A stretch of DNA of 64,000 nt from contig CM076192.1 of the NCBI GenBank assembly GCA_038277395.1, positions 129,863,035 through 129,927,034 of the forward strand, read 5' to 3'. The notes beneath the pieces are model-generated. The model was not told the origin of the DNA. It saw nothing but the letters and a program-made list of their open reading frames with translations, and did no database searches. The position numbers and the translations under genes were made by a program. Positions 1 through 12,624 of this stretch are shown here, one piece after another. Origin of the DNA: Dryocosmus kuriphilus. Lineage: Eukaryota; Arthropoda; Insecta; Hymenoptera; Cynipidae. Position 1 is the first letter of the stretch, and every line of letters begins with the position of its first letter.

Positions 1-893
1 CGAAACTATTAGAAATCATTACTTGGTAATTCAATATTTCTGTTGGCATTTTAAATTTATCTATATTGAAACGTATTGCTTGCTCTGGAAGGCTAGTTTT
101 CTTATTTAACGGTAGTCTAGATCTTAGTTTTACTATCACGAGAAAGTGGTCTGAATGTAAATCCGCTCCCCTGTACGATCCTACATCGAAAATGTTTGTG
201 TGTCGTCTTCTGTCATCTAAAACGTGATCAATCTGATTGTGAGTGATACCATCTGGTGATGTCCAGGTGGCCTTATGTATATTTTTATGCTTGATATATG
301 TGCTTTTGACAACGACGTTCTTTGAAGCTGCAAGGTTTATTACTCTAGTCCCATTATCACTACTGACGTCGTGCAAGCTTTCCTGCCCCATTTTAGGCCT
401 ATACATCGGTTTTTTCCCCCATTTTCGCGTTGAAGTCTCCCAATACTATTTCTGCGTCAAACTTCGAGAACCTGTCAAAAACTTGTTCGATTGTTTCGTA
501 AGAAAGATCTTTAGTATCTTCTTCTTTGTCCTCGGTAGGGCAATGCACGTTAATTAACACCTGCTTGCAGAAATTACCCTTTAGTACAATGTATGATAAC
601 CGGTCGTTAATGAATTGCATATCGATGAACGCTTGCGAAATTCGTTTATTAATAAGAAGCCCGGTCACCAGTTTGCGCCATTTAGCTCCCCCATAGTGAA
701 ATGTGTAGTTGTGCTTAGAGATTGATGCATACTCGCCAGGCCAGCAGGTTTCTTGAAGGGCTATTATATCAATATCGTATCTCTTTGCAATCTCAATGAG
801 TTGGGTAAATCCACCAGTATTTAGACTACGCCCGTTCAGAGTTCACGCCTTAAGATATTTTATTGTAATTGTTCGTTTTTGGAAGTTAGTCAT
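1..893 (-). pseudogene. Non-LTR retrotransposon endonuclease (EEP) domain, 5' part of ORF, runs off window
   Basis: Minus-strand reading frame of an apurinic-like endonuclease (exonuclease-endonuclease-phosphatase fold) that nicks target DNA for target-primed reverse transcription. Reading from the probable Met codon at 893-891, the family landmarks appear in order: a TLNGRSLNTGG start, ALQET, GDFNAK (near 410) and a C-terminal DLHSDHFLVIVKLR stretch near 120-150. This matches the 'craniofacial development protein 2-like' family common in insect RTE-type elements; the clade is inference. Two lesions are visible. A TGA at 843-845 stands where the family has Trp. A frameshift lies in the G/A homopolymers at about 398-415, after which the frame continues to the window edge. 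The reverse transcriptase should lie left of position 1. Confidence 0.8.
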
Positions 894-1480
894 GATAGTT
901 TCAAGAATATCCGCACGTTAGGGATCCTGTTCCGATCGCAGGTGAGTCTCTCGTCCCAGGAGTGATAACCCCCATACCTCCCTAGGTCTAAGTATAGGAG
1001 CTTTCCGACTTTAACAAGGACCGCGTCAACTTATGATCAGACACATTACGGTTTCATCCTCGTATCCTAACGTCCCCCTGCAAGGCAGTGCGCCACACTG
1101 GCATCAATACCACGTTGACCCTACAGGCGAATCATTCCACACATCCCTTGCGGGCCCCTTACAAGGTTTTTAGTTTTGGTTCGGGTAGTGTTTCTAGGTG
1201 GATACACGCTGCGTCTCCACTTGGTAGAACCCACCTATTGCGTATGGACGCGAAAGGGTGAGTCCCCCCAAACCATGGCCGTCGTGTACCTATTTATACC
1301 AATGTGGGCTCACCACACCCACGAATGATTCCTATCGGCTGTCCGCGACTGCTTATTCTTGTATTCGCAGTGAACCTCAGAAGCTGTTCAACCTCAGGGG
1401 CCGTTCCTCTATCCGCAACCTGAGGACAAGCTGCAGAGTGGTGACAGGAACCCACCGAGCAGAGGTTTGTTTTTTTAGTT
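894..1480 (-). other. Probable 5' leader of the endonuclease-bearing retrotransposon
   Basis: This stretch lies directly upstream of the endonuclease start on the minus strand. Its base composition is far more balanced than the AT-rich flank beyond 1480. It has no long open frame in a convincing family. I read it as the 5' untranslated leader, with the element boundary near 1480 where the AT-rich flank starts. The boundary is judged by composition only. Confidence 0.4.
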
Positions 1481-1541
1481 TTCGAAAATTTTATAACTTC
1501 TTGATTTTGTGGTTTCCATAATTTTCTTATTTCTTGATTTG

Positions 1542-1680
1542 TATATTCGGTATATATTTTTTTGCTACTTTGGTTCGTCCATTAAATCTCCTTAATAATT
1601 GGAATATTTGCTATATTCGGTATATATTTTTTGCTACATTGGTTCGTCCATTAAATCTCCTTAATAATTGGAATATTTGC
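1542..1680. repeat. Two tandem copies of a ~70-bp unit
   Basis: Copy 1 is 1542-1611 and copy 2 is 1612-1680. They differ by a couple of substitutions and one base in a T run. Each begins TATATTCGGTATATATTTTT and ends GGAATATTTG. Recent local duplication; no coding content. Confidence 0.9.
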
Positions 1681-2940
1681 AGGTTCTATAAAATCCCACA
1701 ACACTTGTGAAATTCCTTGAAAATGAGTTATAATCTTTAGAAATTAAGGAATTTTTTTACTTCCATCTACTGTCTCTAGAGATCGCGAAAATTTGTAGAA
1801 ATCGTTCGAAAGGAAGAAAGTTAAAAATTTAACGTCAGAGTTATAGTTCGTTAGTGATTTTTTGAAATTTGTTAAATTCTCCACAGACATTTGGACTTGG
1901 TTCAAATTGATTGAATTACGAATGAGTCATTTTGAATTTATTCAAATCATTGTGATAATGGAGATTCGATAAAATCCTTGAAAATTTATAAAATTCCTTG
2001 ATTTCTTTAAGACTTCTTGAAATCCTTCGAAACGATACAAAATATTTTAAAAACTTTGAAATATTTTAAAACACTTGTGAATATTTTAAAACAAGTTAGT
2101 GCTTAAAATAATGTATTTTTTAATTTTTTGGGAATCGCAAAAATCTAATGAAGTAAATAGAAATCCTTGAAATTCCCTGAAATGTCTGAAATCCTTGTAG
2201 CTTCAGTAAAATCATTCGATCCCTGTGAAATCGCTTGAAATACACCATAATGGCTTCAAATTTTTGCATATACTTAAAAGTTCTTTGAAAACTTTTTGAA
2301 AAAATAACGCGTTATCGCTACCGTTACTAGAAAAATGTAATGCATTGCTGGCATACACTGGCTTCCTACCTATAATCGTAACTTTTATAACATAGGCCAA
2401 CAAAATTTTTACCCAGAAGCGAGAAAACACTTTCCTGAAGGTTTCGGATACGCTGAATACGAGTGCGGGGTCCACAATTTTCAGTGGGATCTGCTTTTCG
2501 AGATATCTTAACCTAAATGTGTGAAAATCGCGATGTTTCGAGATATTGGAGGTCATGTTGCCCACGGAAAGTTAAATTTTTTTATGGAACAATTAATGAT
2601 GTCTTGAAGTATTACACTTACTCTTTACAACGTACTTGGATTTCCCGTATATCTTTTTTCGTTTTTCAGCAACCGTATATTTGAAAACGGGCATTTTTTA
2701 TGAACCATTAAATATTTTTCTTGAAATATAATTTCCCCTTGTTGAAGATTCAACTATTTCGAGTTCAAATTAACCTTTATCTTATTTAAAACTTAGCTGT
2801 GCCGCTTTTGGTTGAGAATTCATCTTTTTTCGTTGGAAGTTCTAAAATTATTATTTTTTTTTTAAAAATTCAAAGATTTTGTTAACGATTCAGCTTCGGT
2901 TGAAAAATCATGTTCTTTGGTTCAACATTATTTTAATTTA
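1681..2940. other. AT-rich intergenic stretch, short degenerate repeats, no gene
   Basis: From about 1690 to 2210 the sequence repeatedly uses variants of AAATCCTTGAAA. At 2212-2565 a 117-codon minus-strand frame contains ATATCTCGAA words and matches no family I know; I treat it as noncoding repeat. From 2640 to 2940 there are short AT-rich words only. Nothing here supports a gene. Confidence 0.6.
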
Positions 2941-3780
2941 GTCTAATTTAATTTATTTTTCCTCATTTTATTTTATTTTATTTTATTTTTTTCCCATGCT
3001 TAAATTCACTTTATTTGGGTTTACTTTAGTTTATTTTAATTTATTATACTTTATTTTTTTTTGAATTTTGTTTTATATTATTTCATTTTTTCTTGCCTTG
3101 GTAAGGCTGTTTCGTTTACATAGAAACGTTGGCATGTGTATAATTGGTTTTTGGTTGGGATTTTGAACAGGATCTATCAAGTAGTTAGCACTGTTTTTAT
3201 TTTATAAAGCACTCAATTAAAAATCCGTTCATTTGACAGTTCAAAATTTTACTAAAAGTTTAATAATAATATTAGAGCATTTACAGTTACACAGATTTGA
3301 AGCCGTTGCGTTCATAGTTCAATAATCAATTTATGTTTATTATTTTTATTATTAATGATAAATTCAAATACAGGTCCTTGCCATTTAATAATAATGCAGG
3401 TGGAACTTTTCGAATTTGAAAGCTTTTCAATTTGCTGAGGATTGCAACTTTAAAAGTAAGTAATTTGTATGAAAATTCAAAAATGCTTTAAATTAAAAAA
3501 CGTAATTTGATCTTCACTAGGATAAATTTAACTTGAATTCGAGAGATTCTGTCGCCAACAAATGACTTTGAAATTGAATTGAAATTAAAGTACTTTGAAT
3601 TTAACTTTTCAGCTTGAATTCGAATTCAAAAGCAAAGCATTTCATTTTATTTTATTTTATTTTAATTGATTTTATTTTATTGTATTTTAATTTAGTTCAC
3701 TTTACTTTTTTTCCTTGACAAGAGTGTTTCATAAACAAAGAAGTGTTGGTATGTGTGCAATTACTTCAATATGCTATTTT
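2941..3780. repeat. Diverged duplicate of a (TTTTA)n-rich segment
   Basis: Segments at about 2965-3160 and 3640-3770 share the same order: a TTTTATTTTATTTTA run, a T-rich stretch with CTTG, a TGTTTC block, then GTTGG(C/T)ATGTGTG/T. They look like two diverged copies of one repeat, roughly 650 bp apart, separated by AT-rich sequence without a gene. Confidence 0.55.
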
Positions 3781-5215
3781 TTTTTTTAATTACATAATAT
3801 TCACAATTCTTGTAAATAATGTAATATTTTGCATTAAAGCTTATGGAGGAACGAAACTATTGTTTACTTTCTTTAAAGTTGAAACAAGAATATCATTTGT
3901 CGGAAATAATTTAATAATTTTGTTCTGAGCTGAACCTTTCTGGTATATTTTAATACATTCAAATATATTTTGTAGGAAAATCTACAGATTTTACGAATAA
4001 ATATTTAGTGTCAAAAAATCTGAAAAAATATGTCCTCTTATATACACCGTGTCAGAGCTTTTTTATTATATTATGAAAAATACTTCATAAAAAGTAAATT
4101 TCAACAAAGAATAGGAGAAATAGATTTTTAACAAAAAGGATTAATTTTGAATAAAAAATCCTTGAATTTCCGCCAAAAAGGACATATCAATTTTCGATAG
4201 AGTGTTTCATTTTTAACTTAAAAACACGTATTTTCAACAAAATAGTTGAATTTCCAATTTTCCACAAGAAATGCGACAGTTGAGATTTCATCCAAAACAT
4301 CTGAATTTTTAACAGAGAAAAGTTACATTATCAACAAAGAAAGTGACCCTAATTAAAATTTTTTACATTATCCATAAAGAAAAGGTAAACGAAGAAAGGA
4401 AGAACAGTAAAGAAAGAAAAAAGGAGTAAGTGAAATGTTGGAAAAATAATTTTTTGATGAAAAATTAAATATTTAGGTAAAAGCTAATTTTTTTTTGCTT
4501 ACAAATTAATCTTTTTCTTCTAATTTCTTTAAATCTTTAGTAAAATTCGACTATTAAGTTTTTCATTTTAAAAATTCATCTTTTTCAATTGAAAACTCAA
4601 TTTTTATATTTTTGGTCGAAAATTACTATTTTGTGGTTAAAAATTCGTATATTTCGGTTAAAAATTAAACTATTCAAGTTTTTTTGTTTCTATATTATTC
4701 CTTTTGCTTCGAAATACAGAACATGCTCACAGCTTAAACAAAGATTCGAGAAAAACAAGAGCTTTGTTGATCTAAGATTATCTTCATCAAGGCTGAAGAA
4801 CATATTTCTTTATATTGGTAACCTTCACCGAGCTTTCAATTCATAATAATTAAAAAATTTTTTCCAACTTTTCGCTTATGAATGTTTCATGCATCACCTA
4901 AATAAATACACTCCTTGCTAATTATTTAGTAGAAAAATACAACCTTACAGGATAACAGAACCTACTATTCTGTTCAAAATTGGCCTTTTCCCAGTTATAT
5001 ATTTCTATTATATAAAAATCATTTTTACTATTACCTTTAAATAACAATATATTCATTAATATAAATATTTATTTATTAGTAGATTCAAATCAGACAAAAT
5101 TAATATTTATTAGTTTATCATTCACTATAACCTTTTATTGAATATGCATTATTTTATATTCAAGTTTATGTTTGAATAAAATGTTTGAAATTTTAAGAAA
5201 TAAAAATATCTTTAT
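3781..5215. other. AT-rich intergenic sequence, no gene seen
   Basis: Very AT-rich sequence dominated by short words such as CAACAAAATAGTTGAATTT and AAAAATTCATCTTTTTCAA between 4080 and 4680. The small open frames carry no recognisable domain and are made largely of Phe, Ile, Lys and Asn, as expected from composition. Confidence 0.6.
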
Positions 5216-5473
5216 TTCCATTTATTTATTTATAGTCTCTTCCTTTTACGTGTTTGAGATTCTTTACAAAATCATTACATACATTTACAGTCCAATTCCT
5301 TGAACTATATTCCCCCTTATCGTTCTCTTACACTATTACATACATATTTTCTTATCCTATTCTTAAATTTATTCTTAAATTTAAACGTTTGCGACCGAGA
5401 CCAGGACTTCGGTTTCCTCTTACCTTTAACAATCTATACTTGGTAATTCTTTTTTCGGTTCTACTTTATATTT

Positions 5474-8400
5474 TTAATATATTTTAACTACATCATGAGA
5501 CCTTTTCTTTCTCTTAACTTTTCCAGCTTCTTCATCCATCCCTCCCCATGTCCATTCCCCCATCAGAGTCTCCTTCACTCTCTCTTCCACATTCTTCCCT
5601 TCTCTTTCGTCTCCTGTACATCTCTCTAACACATGCACCCATGTTTTCTGTTCATACCCACATACTCTACAACTATTCTCCTCCTCATTCATCCAGTACC
5701 TACACTCTGTTACACCTTCTCCCATTCTAAATCTTATCACTCTGTTCCATTTACTCTCTTTCTTTATCCTTTCCAGATAATCTGGCTCTCCTACCCACTT
5801 GACCAACCTGCACCAAATGTTGTACCTCGACTCCAAGATTTTTCGTCATCTTTCCTCACCTTGTCTAACCAGAATCTCTTCCTCTATTCCTTGCCATTCT
5901 CTACTCCCCACATTCGTACTCCATTCTCTTCTCCTTGCGTACCTTTCTCCTTCCCATTTCGGCCATCCCATATTCCCCCTTCTTTCCTTGTCTTCTATCT
6001 CCCTTAAGCACGCTTGCGCTACCTTACTTCCTTCCCCCTTCCCTAGCTTTTCCTCAAAATTCCATGCCATTTTTATTTGCCATACGACCATTTCTTCTCG
6101 GCCTAACTCTTCCCTCAACAAATAACCTGGACAGCTCCATACTCCTGTTCCGAACCAAAAGCCTAGGTAACAAAACTCTTCTACGACTTCCACCACCTTG
6201 CCATTCAATGTCCATTCATACTCTATTTTACACTTTCTCTTTCTAAAATACATCATCTTCGTTTTATTCACATTCACCGTTAAATCTTTTTCTCTTACAT
6301 ACTCTTCAAATATTCTCATCATTAAACTCACCCCTCTTTCACTATCTGCTGCTAACACTATATCGTCGGCATATGCTAGCGAATATAGCTTGCCATTTCC
6401 CAGTTTAGTTCCCCCTTTCCCTTTCCTTGCCAATTTTTTCTCCAAATCTGTCAAAAGAATACTGAACAGTAGCGGGCTCAGCGGACATCTCTGCCTCAAA
6501 CCCCTTCCCGTCCAAAACTCCTCTCCTTTCCTTTTTCCTATTCTTACCTTCATCCTAGTTCCTACAAATATTTCTTTTATCCTTCCTACCAGACTTTCTT
6601 CTTTTCCTTTTTCTTTCAAGGCCTTCCAAAGCACCCTTCTATTGACCGAGTCAAACGCTGCTTTCAAGTCTACAAATATTGCGACCAGTTTCCCTTTCTT
6701 CTGACCTAGGTTCCTATTGACTAAATAGTTGCACACGTATATATTGTCTGTTGTCCCAATCCCATTCCTAAAACCTGTTTGGTTGTGCGGTATACTCTGT
6801 TTCTCTTCGATCTGTCTTTCCAATCTTTTCCTGATAACCTGTATGTAAACTTTGTATCCTACAGACATGAGGGTGATACCTATATAATGCTGCATATTTC
6901 TTCCTTCTCCTTTCCTACTCAGTGGCACTACCAGCCCTGCCCTCCACTCTTCCGGCCATCCTTTTCCTTTCCATACCTTATTAAACATCCTCCACATCCC
7001 TTACCTCACCCTTTCGCCATCATATTTCAGTGCCTCATTCTCTATGCCGTCCTCCCCTGTTGCCTTGTTTCCCTTTAACTTTGCGATTGCTTTATTTATC
7101 TCCTCTCTACTTATCTCTTTTACTCCGTCCTCTTCCCCTACAACTAACTTCCTTCCTTCTCCACGCACCCTATTTCCCACACCTCTTAGCAATCCCTTAA
7201 AGTATTCTTTCCACTCTTTCATCCCAATTTCCTCGTTTATATCTTTTCTTCCTCCCCTTTCCCTATTTATCACTTCCCATTCCCTCCCTTCCTTTACGGT
7301 TTTCTCAACCTCTTTTACGTACATTTCTTTCTCCTTTTGCTTCTTTTCGCTCAACATTCTCTCATGCTCTCTTTTCCTCCTATTGTACACTTTTTTCTCC
7401 ATTTCCTCAATCCTCCATTTTCTCACACATTCTTTCATATTCACTTTACTCACTCTGCATTCCTCATCCCACCACCCTCTCTTACCTTTTTCTGCTTCGT
7501 TTTGTGGTCTCACGTCGTCCCTAATCTTTTCGACCACCTCTTTAAGTTTTTCTATCATCTTATCTATTCCATATTCTTCCATTCCTCTCCATTCCTCGTT
7601 TTCCATTCTTTCTGTGAATTCTCTTAACTTATCCTGCCACCATCTCCCCATTTTCAATCTTATTTCCCCAGCTTCTCTTTTATTCCTTCTTTCGAGCTTC
7701 GATTCTCCCCCTCTTAATGTTGCTTTCACTGGGAAGTGTTCGGTCTCTATCCCCTTCCCTACCTTCATTATAACTATCAACTTCCTGATTCTTTCTGCTG
7801 CTGGAAGGTAGTCGATTACAGTGTCCCCTTTACCTGTAAACGCAAATTCTCCCTTTTCATCCTCTCTTGCATTGCCATTACGTATGAACCATCCGGCCTC
7901 TCCTATCAGGTTTAGAAGCATTTTCCCCTCACGTTCTGCTCCCCTGTGCCTCGAGTTTCTCATAAATACCTCTTTTTCCTCATCCTACGTCTCTCTCCCT
8001 TGTTCTCCAGTCCAAGCATTCAGGTCCCCTCCAATTAACACCAAATCCCGCCCTTTCCTCTCTGTCTATCTTCTTATAACATTCCACCCTTCTTCCTCTC
8101 CCCTTCTCCTATATACGCATACAATGTTCACTCTTACTTTTCCCACTCTTATGTTTCGCACCACTGTTCCCTCTTTTTCTTCCGCATTATCACGTTCTTC
8201 CTCCTCTACTAACAATTCCTTTCTTACCCCTGACAATATTCCACCCATTCCTCTCCCTTTCACTTTTTCCTTTCTTGATCCTTGCATCTCCCATACATAT
8301 CCTCTCGGTAACCTTCTTTTCATGCCTTTCCAGTTCTTTTCATCTGTCCATGTTTCACTCATCATTATCACATCCCAATTTTGCATTTCTTCCCAGAATC

Positions 8401-8560
8401 CTGTATCTTTGTCCTCTAACCCTGACACATCCCAAAATGCTACCTTTACTCGTCTCTTTTTGTCTTTTCCTACAATATTCCTTCCCTTTAATACCCTTTT
8501 CCGTGTGAAAAACTTACCTGCCGCCCCAGTGTCCTCATTATTTACATCGTTTCTTCCCCC
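5474..8560 (-). pseudogene. LINE ORF2: endonuclease, reverse transcriptase, Cys-rich finger
   Basis: One minus-strand frame of about 1,030 codons. The endonuclease comes first (MSETW near 8340, GGDLNAWTG near 8020). A charged linker follows, then the RT: TGEDGIENEALK near 7045, VDLKAAFDSVNRR near 6660, GLRQRCPLSPLLFSILLTDL near 6480 and the catalytic SLAYADDIVLAA near 6365. A C-terminal CRVCGYEQKTWVHVLERC finger lies near 5660. In-frame stops lie near 8063, 7990, 7005 and 5846. At least the last is a TGA where Arg is likely, the signature of CpG or point decay rather than rearrangement. Product: the polymerase that nicks target DNA and copies the element RNA. Confidence 0.85.
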
Positions 8561-9472
8561 CTTTTCTCGATCATTTTTCTGCCTTCCTTCAGTTTTTCAA
8601 CTTTCTCATCCCACAACCACACCTCTTCGTTTACCCACATCCAATCTTTCACAGTCCTTACCCTGGCTTCTATTTTCCTCTCAATCCATGCACTTTGTTC
8701 TATTTGCCATCTTCTTTTTCTCTCCTTCCATGTCAAGTCTTCTTCAATTCTTTCCCTTCCTCCCCTCAATAATCTTTTCTCCTGCATTATTTTCTTTTTC
8801 TCCTCCTCATTTCCTATTTTTACTAGAAACATTCCTTCCTTTCCTTCCTTCGCTCCACCTATTCTCTTAACTCCTTCTATCTTTACCTGTATTCCAATAT
8901 CTCTCATTAGATTTTTTATTTCAGCTTCCCCTGTTTCACTATCCACTTTCACACATAAACTATGATGTTATTTTTCCTCTTTGCCCTTTTTTCCCCTTCC
9001 AGCTTTCTTTCAATCTCACTCAATCTCGTATTTAACCTTTCATTCACATTCCTCATGTTCTCATCATCACTCCTTTTCTCTCTGTGACTTACCCTATATG
9101 CTTGTTCTTGATTTCTAGTTTGCTTCTTCTCTTTTTCTTTTTTCCTCCCCCTCACTGCTGGTCGTGCTCACCTTTTTTTCTCCATTCATCCAAGCTCCTA
9201 TTTGAGCCCGTGCTGCCCAGCCTGTTAACGCGCTGTAAGTTTGAGTGTCTCCCATGTCTTATAGCCATCCCTGATTCCTTTCTGGCTGTCATCCCCTCTC
9301 TGGCCGGCGTTAAAGCCCCATCCTCACCGCTGCAGTCACTACTATCCACGTGCTCCTTCTCCCTTCTATCCACGCTTTCATTCTCATCGACTCTTACTTC
9401 CTGCCGTTCTGCGCGTTCGTACGGTAACTGTTGCCCTCTGGCGTCAGTTTTTGGACTTATAACCGTCGGCAT
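8542..9472 (-). pseudogene. LINE ORF1 (coiled-coil nucleic-acid-binding protein), frameshifted
   Basis: ORF1 proteins coat the LINE RNA as a chaperone. Three consecutive minus-strand segments make up this one: 9472-9152, 9155-8949 and 8952-8542. The middle one is highly charged and heptad-like (NERLNTRLSEIERKLEG), consistent with a coiled coil, followed by RKNNIIVY. The last one reads like an RRM/C-terminal-domain layout (VKIEGVKRIGG, GMFLVKIG, EEKKKIMQEKRLL), as in L1-type ORF1 proteins. Frames change near 9155 and 8953, so at least two indels break it. Its stop is adjacent to or overlaps the beginning of the ORF2 frame. The family assignment by layout is inference. Confidence 0.65.
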
Positions 9473-9790
9473 CCTACCTTACCCTGTGCTGCGTGACGTT
9501 TCCCGCCTTGTACTTTTACTGCTTACCCTACCTCCTACCCCCCTTACCAACTACTATCGCCACCGTACCTAACCTCAACTACTCACAAACTCTCTCCAAC
9601 TTCCACTTCACACAGCTTACCTTCACCCGTAATACCTTTGCCTTCACTCACCCTTCTTCCACCACTCCTGATCCCCACACTCACTACCCTTTCCGCCTCC
9701 ACACACGCTTATGTCCTTCACCAAAGCCAAAAAACCAACACCCGACACAAAAGAGTTTTCTCGCGTTCGGAACCAGAAACGGAAGCCAAA

Positions 9791-10508
9791 AAAAAAACTT
9801 TATTTAATATAAAAGAAAGAATAAAACTCTTATTTTTAGATACCTAGTATGACAAAATAGTTTAATGAATTTAAACTTCTAAAATAAAATGTAATAAAAA
9901 TTTTTATTGAAAATACTTATAAATAATGATATGCCTGAAATAAGGATTATTATGATATAATAAGTTATGTCAAAAATTTCTAAATTACATTCATTATCAA
10001 AAAACATGGAATTATTTTATAATGACAGAAGAGTGTATCAGTTTCAGAAATTGAATATATATATATAATTTTAATTATATCAATAAAAAATATTTGTTTA
10101 CTAATATATGTACAATTAGAAGGTCATATCACAAAAATAAAATGAAACAACTTTTGTTACATTAAATTATTTATTAGACATTTGTTATTAATATTAATTA
10201 TTTTTTAAACATTTTTTTTAACATTATTGGAACAAAAATTATTAAGATTTATTCGAATACGATAAGGACTTATTAAAATAACATATATAGAAATTTTACA
10301 ACTTTTTAGAGATGCAATTAAACTTTCGACAAAAGAACTGTTTTTAATCAGAAATTTAAATTACATATGTTATATTTTTCTTTCCAATCTTTAGAATTGT
10401 ATTGATATTAATAATATGTTTAATAATAGAAGAATTTTTAAATTTATATTAGTTAAATTTAAGTTTGTTTATTATTATTATTATGCTTTTTAAGGTCCAC
10501 ACCAATAT
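9791..10508. other. AT-rich intergenic sequence, no gene seen
   Basis: Extremely AT-rich, with short TA runs near 10058-10068 and 10074-10090. There is no open frame of note and no recognisable element between the LINE 5' end and the foldback arms. Confidence 0.65.
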
Positions 10509-11216
10509 ACAGGGTGATTTTTTTAACTTGACAAATCGAAATATCTCAAAAAATACGCATCCTACGAAAAAAATGTTTTTCATAAAAACTTTTTGTTTTC
10601 GAGTCGGAAAAGCGGTTTTGCAAAAATTTACCCCACCCCACCCCCTAAGGGGGCGGGGGTGGGGGTAACTTCGTAATTTCAAATGGGAACCCCAATTTTT
10701 TATCACAGATTCAGATTCTCATTTATGAAATACATAAGTTTTGTTTGAAATTTTTTTTTCGATTCGCGATAGATGGCGCTGCAATTGCAAAAAATGTAAT
10801 TGTTGTGTGTTTCAAGGATAACGCTTCCAAACAAAAGGTAAATGAGACGTGTTGAATGTAAGGAAGATCATTCAATTGTAATAAATTCAATTTTGGACAT
10901 TACTTTCGGAAGCGTTATCCTTGAAACACTCAACAATTACATTTTTTGCAATTGCAGCGCCATCTATCGCGAATCGAAAAAAAAATTTCAAACAAAACTT
11001 ACGTATTTCATAAATGAGAATCTGAATCTGTGATAAAAAATTGGGGTTCCCATTTGAAATTACGAAGTTACCCCCACCCCTGCCCCCTTAGTGGTGGGGT
11101 GGGGTAAATTTTTGCAAAACCGCTTTTCCCCCTCGAAAATAAAAAGTTTTTATTAAAAACATTTTTTTTCGTAGGATGCGTATTTTTTGAGATATTTCGA
11201 TTTGTCAAGTTAAAAA
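10509..11216. repeat. Foldback (inverted-arm) element with ACAGGGTG end
   Basis: The left arm (10509 to about 10830) and right arm (about 10903-11216) are near-perfect reverse complements separated by ~75 bp. Landmarks in the left arm, mirrored in the right: ACAGGGTG, AACTTGACAAATCG, a G/C-rich CCCCACCCCACCCCC block, and AGATGGCGCTGCAATTGC. The outer end ACAGGGTG next to TA is typical of TA-inserting MITEs, but no transposase is present. The 842-1033-type small frames here are not genes. Confidence 0.85.
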
Positions 11217-11509
11217 AAGCAATTTCATTTTTCGCAATTTCAGCGCCATCTATCGCGAATCGAAAAAAATGTTTCGAATAAAACTTACGTATTTCATAAA
11301 GGAGAATCTGAATCTGTGATAAAAAATTGGGGTTCCCATTTGAAATTACGAAGTTACCCCCACCCCTGCCCCCTTAGGGGGTGGGGTGGGGTAAATTTTT
11401 GCAAATCCGCTTTTCCCCCTCGAAAATAAAAAGTTTTTATTAAAAACATTTTTTTCGTAGGATGCGTATTTTTTTAGATATTTCGATTTGTCAAGTTAAA
11501 AAAAACACC

Positions 11510-11549
<40 letters not shown>

Positions 11550-11711
11550 GGTGTTTTTTTTAACTTGACAAATCGAAATATCTAAAAAAATACGCATCCT
11601 ACGAAAAAAATGTTTTTAATAAAAACTTTTTATTTTCGAGGGGGAAAAGCGGTTTTGCAAAAATTTACCCCACCCCACCCCCTAAGGGGGCAGGGGTGGG
11701 GGTAACTTCGT
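11217..11711. repeat. Second, partial foldback pair around a (TA)n tract
   Basis: A partial copy in the right-arm orientation (about 11221-11512, ending CACCCTGTATA) is followed by a (TA)n tract at roughly 11512-11545. A partial left-arm copy then begins ACAGGGTG at about 11546 and runs to 11710, where another TA tract cuts it off. Both use the same arm sequence as the preceding foldback. The structure is therefore two head-to-head pairs, probably from insertion of one element next to or inside another. Confidence 0.8.
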
Positions 11712-11727
11712 ATATATATATATATCG

Positions 11728-11762
<35 letters not shown>
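11711..11762. repeat. (TA)n microsatellite
   Basis: Almost pure TA dinucleotides, interrupted by CGCT near 11727. It sits at the broken end of the foldback copy. Confidence 0.9.
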
Positions 11763-11764
<2 letters not shown>

Positions 11765-12620
11765 TTCATGTCAACAGGATCACCTGCACTCCCAAAATTT
11801 GGGTTGATGGATTTTCATGTTTGGGCCGTCAAAATATTCGTATAGTGAAGTCCTTTCTAAAAAGTTCTGGCCTTTAGAAAAATCCAATATGGCGGATCAA
11901 ATATGGCGCCTACAAGGACGCATCTCAATTTAATTACGGAGAAAGTGTAATAACATTATCGTAATTAGTAAGAATATATATTTCTAATTACGTGTAACAT
12001 CACACTTTGGATCATAAATTCTAAATGTACCTTAGACAATGCGAAAAAATTGGTGGATCTAACATGGCCGACATTAATCCCTCCTAAACCATATCATGAT
12101 CACAAATAGTTTCGGGTCAATCTTCGGAATTGATATGGTGTTCTTAGGGCCACTGAATCTTATTGCAACATTGAAATTGCAAAATCCAAAATGGCGGATC
12201 TAATATGGCTTGCGAAATTACCTTTTAATCCATGTATATGGCTGCATCCCGTTTAGTAAAAACTGTTGGTATGGGGATTTTTCATGAGTCTCATTTCTAA
12301 TTTATTGCTTGAATGCCAAAATTGAAAATGACTTATCCAATATGGCAACATAAGCCCATTTTATGTACTACGGCTGCGCATTGAATCCGGCTGAGTTGAA
12401 ACTGTTGGCATGGTAGTCTATCGTCACTCTGACTTGAGTGAAATCTATCACTTAGATCCATCACTTAAAATTAAATTAATAAAATCTATCACTGAAATAT
12501 ATCACCTAAATTTAAGTATCAAAATTCAAACTGATTCACCCAATATGGCGGATAAGACTTCTGACAGAGAATTTAATTGGAACTATTACATGATATTTTT
12601 TCTGAATTGTAGCTATTTAT
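11763..12620. repeat. Interspersed noncoding repeat with recurring ATGGCGGAT words
   Basis: A short block recurs at roughly 150-240-bp spacing: CCAATATGGCGGATC or CAAAATGGCGGATCTAATATGG, then CATGGCTGCATCCC-like and AAACTGTTGGTATGG-like words. It is degenerate and noncoding. The last ~250 bp (12365-12620) match, in inverse orientation, the sequence at 16070-16191. Confidence 0.7.
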
Positions 12621-12624
12621 AGTT

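Larger units (their letters stand above)
5216..9790 (-). mobile_element. Near full-length two-ORF LINE (jockey/I-like non-LTR retrotransposon)
   Basis: The minus strand carries a pyrimidine-poor element with a 5' leader (9790-9473), ORF1 (9472-8542), ORF2 (about 8560-5474) and a 3' UTR ending in an AAATAAATAAAT-type tail near 5220-5236. The order ORF1 coiled coil, endonuclease, reverse transcriptase, Cys-rich finger is that of a complete non-LTR element. ORF2 stays in one frame and is broken only by stop codons, so decay is modest. Frames on the opposite strand are shadows of its Lys/Glu/Arg-rich coding. The clade is not settled: the RT resembles the expanded jockey/I-type lineages of ants and wasps. 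Confidence 0.85.

Noticed and set aside
2212..2565. 117-codon minus-strand open frame
   Set aside because: No recognisable domain, no flanking gene signals, and the DNA looks like a dispersed noncoding repeat with ATATCTCGAA words.
5548..8870. Many long plus-strand frames rich in Ser, Pro, Phe and Leu
   Set aside because: They are the complements of the Lys/Glu/Arg-rich LINE ORFs on the minus strand; the RT and endonuclease motifs are only on the minus strand.
10449..11033. Small frames across the foldback arms
   Set aside because: They mirror each other because the DNA is inverted repeat; no coding signal.
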